Notes under the pieces: generated by a model
Databases searched by the model: none
Told to the model about the DNA's origin: nothing
Seen by the model: only the letters and a program-made list of their open reading frames with translations
Assembly (NCBI GenBank): GCA_947471745.1
Contig: CANJKZ010001109.1
Span: forward strand, 3,286,001-3,350,000
Reading direction: 5' to 3'
Length of the DNA stretch: 64,000 nt
DNA from: Closterium sp. Naga37s-1
Taxonomy: Eukaryota; Streptophyta; Zygnematophyceae; Desmidiales; Closteriaceae
Shown: one piece after another, positions 32,901-41,900 of the stretch
Position numbering within the stretch: the stretch's first letter is position 1
How the letters are laid out: each line of letters opens with the position of its first letter
Made by a program: the position numbers and the translations under genes

Positions 32901-35900
32901 AGAAGGGGAGGTACACTAGATGGAGTGGACAAATCAATGGCCCATTGGGTAGAATTGGCAACACTTGGGGAAGTGTTGCTAACCCAATGGCCCACTGGGT
33001 TGGTTTGACAACACTTGGGGGAAGGTTGCCAACTTGTAGCAAGTGGATTGGGTTGGCAACTTCTTGGGAAGTTGTTGCCAACCTGTGGCCAAAATGGGTT
33101 GAGTTGGCAACTTCCACCAAGGACCAGATGGTTGCAACTTGGGGGCTTCACCACAATTGGGTTGGATTGACACCCCAACTGCAAGACTACACCCAATGTT
33201 GGGTGTAGTCCCAACCAAACTGTACACCGCACTTGGTGTACAGTCACAAACTTAGCATGCTAGAACGTATAAACATAATGCTCTGAGAGAATGTTCCAGT
33301 CGCTTATCACCTCCTGGAATACAGTTGATTCTTCCAAGAGGCAAGAATCCTGCACCACACAAGCACGTTGGCACCAAGCTGGGTCCGTCTGGGTAGCACA
33401 AGCCGCGACCACCACAGGCAGCAGTGGTTGGAGAGATGCCACAAAACGCCATGCACTGTGCTGCGGGCCGCTGTAACTCAGGAACGCAGTTTTTGCTTGG
33501 TGTAAAGCAGTTGGCAGCGATGGAGTGTCTCTTGCAGTCTGCTGCGAGCACAACACCCGACAGGTAGTTGTCGGACAGGTCCACTCGGATGGGCGGGAGA
33601 TTCACCAGGGGGCCTGTGAGGTAGTTGCGGAAGAGAGCACTGCCGGGGGGAGGGTAGGAAAATCAAGATAGAAGAAGAGGATAATGGGAAGAGGGGTCAA
33701 CAGAGAGCATTGGTACAGAATAGCATCTAGAGGAGAAATGGCAAATAGAAGAGGACCAGAAACTGGAGTACATACTGCTAGATATTGACTTTTGTACTTA
33801 AACCTTTTATGTCCTAGCTCTGTGTAGTTGGGTTCTGTTGTGTTGTGATTGTGAGGATGCTGATTGCAATGGGGATAGACAGTGAGTTGATTGGTTCAGC
33901 TTACGACAATGACATGGATGAGCTAAACGAGGAGCAATGAGGCACGGAGGCCTCCCACTACACAAAAGTTAATAAGAGCGCCTTGCCAATCGCCTGGAAT
34001 CTGAACCCATCAGGCACTCAAATCATGGGTTCTAGACAGCAACGTGGCTTGAATCTCAGCACAGAGGTGTTTGCCAGAGTCAGCACTTTTTGCATGTCTG
34101 CAAACAGACCGTTTTGAGTCGACTCAAAAGTCACAGTACAGAATGTGGTCACAATCACACAATCACGTGACTCTGGTCACATGCATACTACTTGTCACAA
34201 AGGATCAGGCTAAGTTAGCTGGAGTCAAAACCGCACCTGGTGAGAAGCTGGCAGAAGCTGGCCATGAAGGATCTTGGTAAGCTGACGAAATATTTGGGCA
34301 TGACAATCACACATGATCGTATGGCTCGCACCGTCACCATCTCGCAGAAGTTTTGCAGGAGCAATGTTCTGGAGCGTTCGGGATGCTGGAAGCAACACCG
34401 ATGCATACCCCACTCTCTCTGCAGCACCAGCTCACTGCACCCCCCATCCCCTCGCCTAAGCCATGCGACGAGCCGTATCCTGCTCGTCGGATCCTGATGT
34501 ACGCGATGATGTGCACTTGGCCAGACTTGGCCTACCTAGTCAATGTACTCCCTTGCTATGTTGCATCTGACCGCTTCACCTGCCAACACTGGTCTGCAGC
34601 CAAGCAAATTCTTCGCTACCTTTAAGCTACACAGGATTATGTACTCACACTGGAGGGTTCCTCACCCGTTCGCCTTGAGGAGTACAGTGACTACTTGTGG
34701 GCTGATGACCAGAGTGATAGACGCTCATGTTATTTCTTTACTCTTGGCTGTGGGGTTGTGAGCCTGCACTCCACTCGTTCGCCCTCAATCCTGTGAAGAA
34801 GGGCTGTACGCCGGGACCATGGTTGCCCAGGAGGCCCGTTGGCTTTACTTCCAGCTTGTTGAACTCGGGTATCCTCAACCAGCTCCCGCGTTTTGGTGTG
34901 ACAACAAGAGCACCATTCAACCCACGATAGACGCATTGGTCTATTTTGGTGGCCGATCCGACCTAAGCCGAACATTTCAACCCAAACTAACATGACCCGT
35001 CAACGAGTCGGATCGACCCTTGCTGACAGATCGACCGGACCCTTAACTTTCCATATTACGGGTCGACCCAAACCAACTGGGGCCAGAATACCAAGTCAGG
35101 TCCGGTCAACACAACATGCAGGTCAATCTGCCCATGTCTATCTACGCGGCGCTTCGTCGTTGGGCTACAGCCCGTCGCCAAGCATCTGCGCGCTGCACCT
35201 GATCGGGCTGCTGATTGTCTCCTTATCGGCGCAGCAGAACAGGGGATATCACGAGGAAAGCGGATCCCAGCAGCTAGGCTAAACCCGGAATGTAGAGAAG
35301 GGGAAACGGGGGAGGGGGAAGGGGAGTGTGGTGGCGAGGATGCAAACTCGTTGCACATGGGCTCACAGGTAGACACGAACATAGAACCAGACCCGGAACA
35401 GTTCACCCTCCTGATTCAGGACGAAATACAGAAGTTTGACTCGAAACCAGGTTTTAACATGAGGGCTTAACGTTAGAACCGTGAGCTGTTCAGGCCGTTT
35501 CAACAGAAAAAAAGGTAGTCCGGTTCGGTTCGACTAGCACTGCCAGTTCGACCCAAAGCGGTTTGGGTCCACTATTCGCTAATGCCTCACAGAATTCGCA
35601 GGTTTGTGAGGTAGCCTATTGCAGTGGGAATCGTGCCAGAGAGTTGATTGGTAGCAAGATATATGCAAGGATGAGCATGAACGGGTGTGCAAAGAAGATG
35701 CACGAAACATGATAGGTAATGCGATGGACATTGTTTGTGGTGGGGTGAGATGTGTGTGCTGACAGTGCCAACCAGGGGAAGGATGGAGACATGAGAAAGA
35801 CGAGTTCTATGCCTGTCAGGCATGCATACAATGACCACGGGCAAGAGAGCAGCGGGAAAGGGGAGGGTTCAGGCGAAATCAAGATAGGACAAGTGGTCAG

Positions 35901-38900
35901 CGGAGCGGAGCTGATGCAAGTGGATATGAAGGAAGAGGGGAAAATAGAGTACATGGGCGTTGAAAGGAGGAGAAACGACAGGGAGTAGAGAAGAGAAGAA
36001 CCTGGAGTACAGCCAAGCGAAGGCCTTGTTGGGGGCTTACAGAGTGTTCAGTTTTGCAAGGTTGCCGATTGCAGCAGGAATTGTGCCAGTGAGCTGATTG
36101 GAAGAAAGTGATCTGCAACAATGAGTATGATATGAAGGGTATGCGGTAGATATAGGAAGCTCAAGTTTGCATTGCAACGAGTGACGGATAGAAGCAAGGA
36201 AGCAACTCCATGGAAATCGAAATCCCTCAGAATGCAACAGAGGCATGAAACGCAGTCCGTGGGATGTGTGCTGACACTGGCAGAGGATAGGTGGGGGCAG
36301 AAGAAATGCCCGGAATGTAGATAGGAAATAAGGACAAGGAAGGAATGAGGAAGGATGGAGGGATGATGCATTCAGGGCTGTGAATGGAGGAAGTATGGAA
36401 GGATTTTGAGGTTCTAGGTCTGGAAAAATCGGAAGGTTAGAGTACGAATGGACGAGCAACACAAAGGGATGCACAAGAGACATCAAGAGGGACAAGCAAG
36501 GAGCAAGGACGAAACGGAGCAGAAAGGCATCATGCTGGGAAAACGGATTGAAAAAGTGCCTTGGTGATTGCCCAGAATCTGACACCAGCAGGCACTCGTA
36601 CCCCTTACCACCTAGACAGGAGTGTGACTTCACTCTCCCTTGCCAACCAGCACACATGTGAAAGCAAGAATTGTGTCAGACTCAGTTCACTGTTTCTGCA
36701 TGTCTGCAGACAGACACTCTAATGTGTGGCCATCCCACTACTAGTAACGAGACCACAGGATGCAGCAAAGGAGAGGGTGGTGATCAACGGAGCATGGATC
36801 AGGACTAGCATCAACAGGAGGAGAAATGGTGGAAAGTAGAGAGGGGAACAAACTGGAGTACAGCCAAGCAAAGGCCTTTCAGGGGGCTTACAGATAAGTC
36901 AGGTTTGCAAAGTTCCCCATTGATGAAGGAATTGTGCCAGTGAGTTGATTGCTACCAAGATCTCTGGCACGATGGACATGAATGCACATGCGGTAGACAC
37001 AGGAAGCTCAATGTTGCATGGCAGGAAGCAGCGGATTGGAGCAAGCAGATCAATTGGATGGCGAAATCCCTGATAATGCAACAGGTTAGTATGGCTCAAC
37101 GGACAAGCGAACCTCTCCCAGCGGAATCGCTGCCCAGAGGCAAAAGAACTAAACCCTCTTGGGAATGGCATGCAATTTTTGTCAGCATCAACCCTAAACA
37201 CCTTGCCGCATGGAGGTTAGGGTTGATGCCGACAAAGATGCATGCCTTTCCTAAAGGGTTTTACTTTTTTTGCCTCTGGGCAGGGTGACGCATCGAAAAG
37301 CGTCAGCATTTTGCGTCATTCCAGGCAAAACGGAGCGTCAACCTGTGTTCCGCTGATATATACAGAGTCATGAAACACATAACGATGGAAACTGTCCGTG
37401 GGATGTGTGCTAACACTGGCAGGGGAGGGATAGATGGGGACAGGTGTTCTACTTTCTGCTCAAACCTAGTCAAGAGTCGAAATGGGGGCAACACGAATTG
37501 AAAAGTGTAAGAACATTTTGGGAGGAGGATAGATGGGCAACAGCAATTACGAGGGACGAGCAAGAAGCAAAGAGGAATGGAAAAAGGCATTATGAAGTAA
37601 GAGAATGGTTCAAAAGAGTGCTTTGCCTATTTCCCCGAATCTGAGCTCGAATCCTTTGCTGTAGACAGCAGTGTGGCTTCACTCTCCCTTACCAACAGGC
37701 ACAGAGGTGTTAACCAGAGCTGTGTCAGACTCAGTTCGCTGTTTGTGCATGTCAGCAGACGGACACTGCAGTGCAGTGTTTGGTCATTACACACCCTCAA
37801 ATCACTTCTCGCTTGCAATCCACGATCACATGGCTCTAGTCGCATGCGCATTACTAGTACCGATACCTAGACATGAGCAACGGACAAACACCAAACCAAA
37901 CACGTTTGCGCGAACCTGTACGAACATGTGAAGAGGGTGAACCGAACATGTTCGGTTTGCCCGAACAGTTTTTGGTGATTAGGGGTGTTCGAGGTTTGTG
38001 ATAGGGGGCGAACATCTGCATGTCCGGGGCGAACATGTTCGGGTTCGAGCATGTACTTTCAGTGGGCCAGCTCCTCCCCAGTCGCCCCCTCTCCCTCCCC
38101 CCCTCCCCTTCCACCTCCAGGGCCGTGCGTCGCCATGTGCGCCTCGATAACCGTATAGGCTTGGAAATGATGGCTACCAAACCCGGGAACATTTCTGGCC
38201 AAATAATGGAATGTTCGGTTCGTCTCAAACATGTTCGAGGCGACCAAACAGGCCCAGACCACAGCATACAGCGAAGGAGAGGGTGGTGGTCAGCGGAGTG
38301 GATGCGAGTGGATATGAGGAAAAAGAGGTCATGGAGTGCATGGGTCAGGACTAGCATCAAACGGAGGACAAACGGAAGAGTGTAGAGAGGAGAAGAAGCG
38401 GGATTACAGCCAAGCAAATGCCTTGCCAGGGGCTTACAGCGAGATCAGTTTTGCAAGGTTGCCGATCTCAGAAGGAATTTTGCCACTGAGCTGATTGACA
38501 GAAAGTGATCTGCAACGACGAGTATGAAGGGGTATGCGGTACATATAGGAAGCTCAAGTTTGCATGGCAACGAGTGACGGATAGAAGCAAGGAAGTGGTG
38601 GATAGAGGGGTCAATGAAATGGAATGCATGGGTCAGGACTAGCATCAAAAGGAGGAGAAGTGGTGGAGGGTAGAGGAGAAGCTGGAGTACAGCCAAGCAA
38701 AGGTTTTTCAGGGGGCTTACAGTGAATTCAGGTCTGCAAAGTTGCCCATTCCATCAGGAATTGTGCCAGTGAGTTGATTCCTAGAAAAATCGCTGCCACG
38801 ATTAACATGAATGCGCATGTGGTAGATGGAGGACGCTCAAGTTTGCATGAAAGGCAGAGGAAAGATGGGGACAGGAGAGGTGAGGAGGGTGGCGGAATGT

Positions 38901-41900
38901 AGATAGGAAGGAGAGAGGCGGAAAGGAAAGTAGAAAAGAAAATGAAGGAATGAGGAGGAATAGAGGGAGGATGTGGAGAGTGCTGTGAAAGGAGGAAGAG
39001 AGGGATGCAAGAAGCATGCAAACTTCTGAGGTTGTGGGACTGGAAGGGACAGAAGGTTGAAGAAGGGATGAGCGAAACCCAACCACGAACATGTTTGCGA
39101 ACGGAATGGAACCTGTTCGGAAAATCTCTAGAGCGCGAACAGAACTTGTTCGTTCTGCCCCGAACACTTATCTGGAAACTAGTGTTCATATGTTTGCCTT
39201 TGTAGGCGATTACTTTGGGGCAAACATGTTCGTGTTCACCTTTTGGCAACACTCTGACGTTGTCCCACTGTTAAAAACAATGAATTCTGCTGGTTATCTG
39301 AATGCCTGACTGCCTCTCCCGCTAGGAGAGGCTGTGACGTAACATAAGTTCACACTGACGTCTTCGTGTTTGATGCGCCTCGGCACTGAAATGCGAACCG
39401 AACCGAACATGTTCAGGTCAAAGTGCAACATGATTGACCGAGTCACTCTTGGCAGAAAACAAAGACCCGTTCAGTTCAACCCGAACAGGTGTTCGACTTA
39501 TTGCATAAGCCTAGGATAGATTAGAAATGAGGGAGCAATACAAAGGGATGTTTGCAAAAACATCGAGGGAGAAGAACAGCATGGAGTACAGCCAAACAAA
39601 GACCTTGCCAGGGGCTTACAGAGAGTACAGTTTTGCAAGGTTGCCAACTGCACCAGGAATTGTGCCAGTGAGCTGATTGACAGAAAGTGATCTGCAACGA
39701 TGAGTATGAAGGGGTATGCAGTAGATACAGGAAGCTGAAGTTTGCATGGCAACGAAACGAGCAGTGGATTGGATAGGAGCAAGCAAGCAACTTCACTGGG
39801 AGGTGAAAATCCATGAGAAAAGCTGCACATGGACATTGTCGGTGGGATGTGTGCTGACACTGGTTGGGAATAGAGCACGGGCGTGCATGCCAGGCATGCA
39901 TACAATGAGCACGGGCGAGAGAGCGGCGGGAGAGGGGAGGAGTCAGGCGAAACCAAGATAGGACAAAACGATAGGGTGGTCCTCAGCGGAGCTGATGTAA
40001 TTGGAGATGATGGAAGAGGGGAAAGGAGTGCATGGGCGTCAAACGGAGGAGAAATGGTGGGGAGTAGAGAGGAGAAGAACCTGGAGTACAGCCAAGCGAA
40101 GGCCTTGTTGGGGGCTTACATAGTGTTCAGTTTTGCAAGGCTGCCGATTGCAGCAGGAATTGTGCCACTGAGCTTATTGAAAGAAAGTGACCTGCAACGA
40201 CGAGTATGAAGGGTATGCGGTAGATATAAGAAGCTCAAGTTTGCATGGCAGCGAGTGATGGATAGAAGCAAGGAAGCAACTCCATGGAAATCGAAATCCC
40301 TCAGAATGCAACAGAGGCATGAATCACAGTCCGTGGTATGTGCTGAGTCTGGCAGAGGATAGGTGGGGACAGAATAAGTGCACTTTGTGTGCCCCAAGGA
40401 GTGTGACTGGCGTACAGAAGAGTGCCCGGAATGTAGATAGGAAAGAAGGAAAAGGAAGGAATGAGGACAGATGGAGGGATGATGCAGAGAGGGAGGGCAG
40501 TTCGTGTTTGCCAGGGGCGACATGTCACCTGGGCGAACGGAACAGTGTTTGGTTCGCCGCGAACACTTTCTGGAAAAGTGGTGTTCGCCTGTTCTCCCTT
40601 GGGGGCGAACACCTGTTCGCCCAGTTCACGAACATGTTCTGGGCGAATGTTTGTTCTCAACTTTCAACTGCCGTGAACTAGCCCGGGATGGGCGAAATAG
40701 GCTACTAGCTATGGTATGGGCGACAGTTTCAGCAAGCAGAAATGCTATGATGTGTGAAGTTAAGTTTTCTTGCTGGGTTTTTCCCTAAAATGCTCTGAAC
40801 ATAAGGCGAACACGAGCATGTTCGTGTTTGGCACGGCTTCACTAGCCGCGGCGAACCGAGCACGAAAATGCTCGCCCCGAACATGTTGGGCCAAAAAAAA
40901 CAAAAAACAAAAACGTTCGGTTCGCCCCAAACATGTTCGCCCTTGTGCTCATATCTAGGGATGAGCAAGGGGCGAACACGAACATGTTCGTGTTCGCCCC
41001 TAGACGAACACATCCGTTTGCCGAACCGAACACTGTTCGGTTCGGCGAACACTTTAAGCAAAAACTCGTGTTCGCCGTTCGCCTGTGAAGGCGTGTTCGC
41101 GCGAACCTCGAACACGTTCGTGTTCGTCGCGGGGCAAATTGCAGCAGCGGCCCGAACACGAACGTGTTCGGGCGAACATCGAACACTGTTCGGCGAACAA
41201 TTTAAGCAAAAAAAACAAACCTGTTCGGTTCGCCTCGAAGTGTTCGCCCTTGTGCTCATGTCTACTCATATCTAGTGGAGAGTAAAGAGGAGAAGCTGGA
41301 GTACAGCCAAGCAAAGGGTTTTCAGGGGGCTTACAGTGAAGTCAGGTCTGCAAAGTTCCCCATTGCATCAGGAATTGTGCCAGTGAGTTGATTCCTAGCA
41401 AGAGCTCTGCCACAATGAACATGAAAGCGCATGCGGTAGATACAGGAAGATCAAGCTTGCATGAAAGGCAGCACAATGCATAGTGTCCATGGGATGTGGG
41501 CTACCACTAGCAGAGGAAATATGGGGATAGGAGAGGTGAGGAGGTTGGCGGAACGTACATAGGAAGGAGAGAGGCGGAAGGAAATCAGGAAAAGGAAGGA
41601 ATGAGGAGGACCAGGGGGATGATGTGGAGAGTGCTGTAAAAGGAGGAAGAGACAGATGCACGAAGCATGCAAGCTTCTGAGGTTGTGGGACTGGATGGGA
41701 CAGAAGGTTGAAGAAGGCATGAGCAAAACCCGACAAAGAACGTGTTTGCATTGAACACATCTTGAACATGTCTAGAGGGTGAACGGAACTTGTACGGTCG
41801 GTTTGCCCCTAACACTTTTCCGAAAAATAGTGTTCGAATGTTTGTCTTTGTAGGCAAACATGTTCGTGTTCACCTTTTGGCAATGTTCTGCTGTTGTCGC

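Noticed and set aside
33252..33605. Reading the EGF exon as the N-terminus of a gene starting at an internal Met
   Set aside because: The exon has a good acceptor at 33640 in the same phase as the LRR exons and starts with a partial LRR.
25627..33639. Separate neighbouring genes for LysM, EGF, papain and lectin domains
   Set aside because: All exons lie on one strand and their phases join without a single break; no start codon with signal peptide, stop codon or promoter is seen between them.
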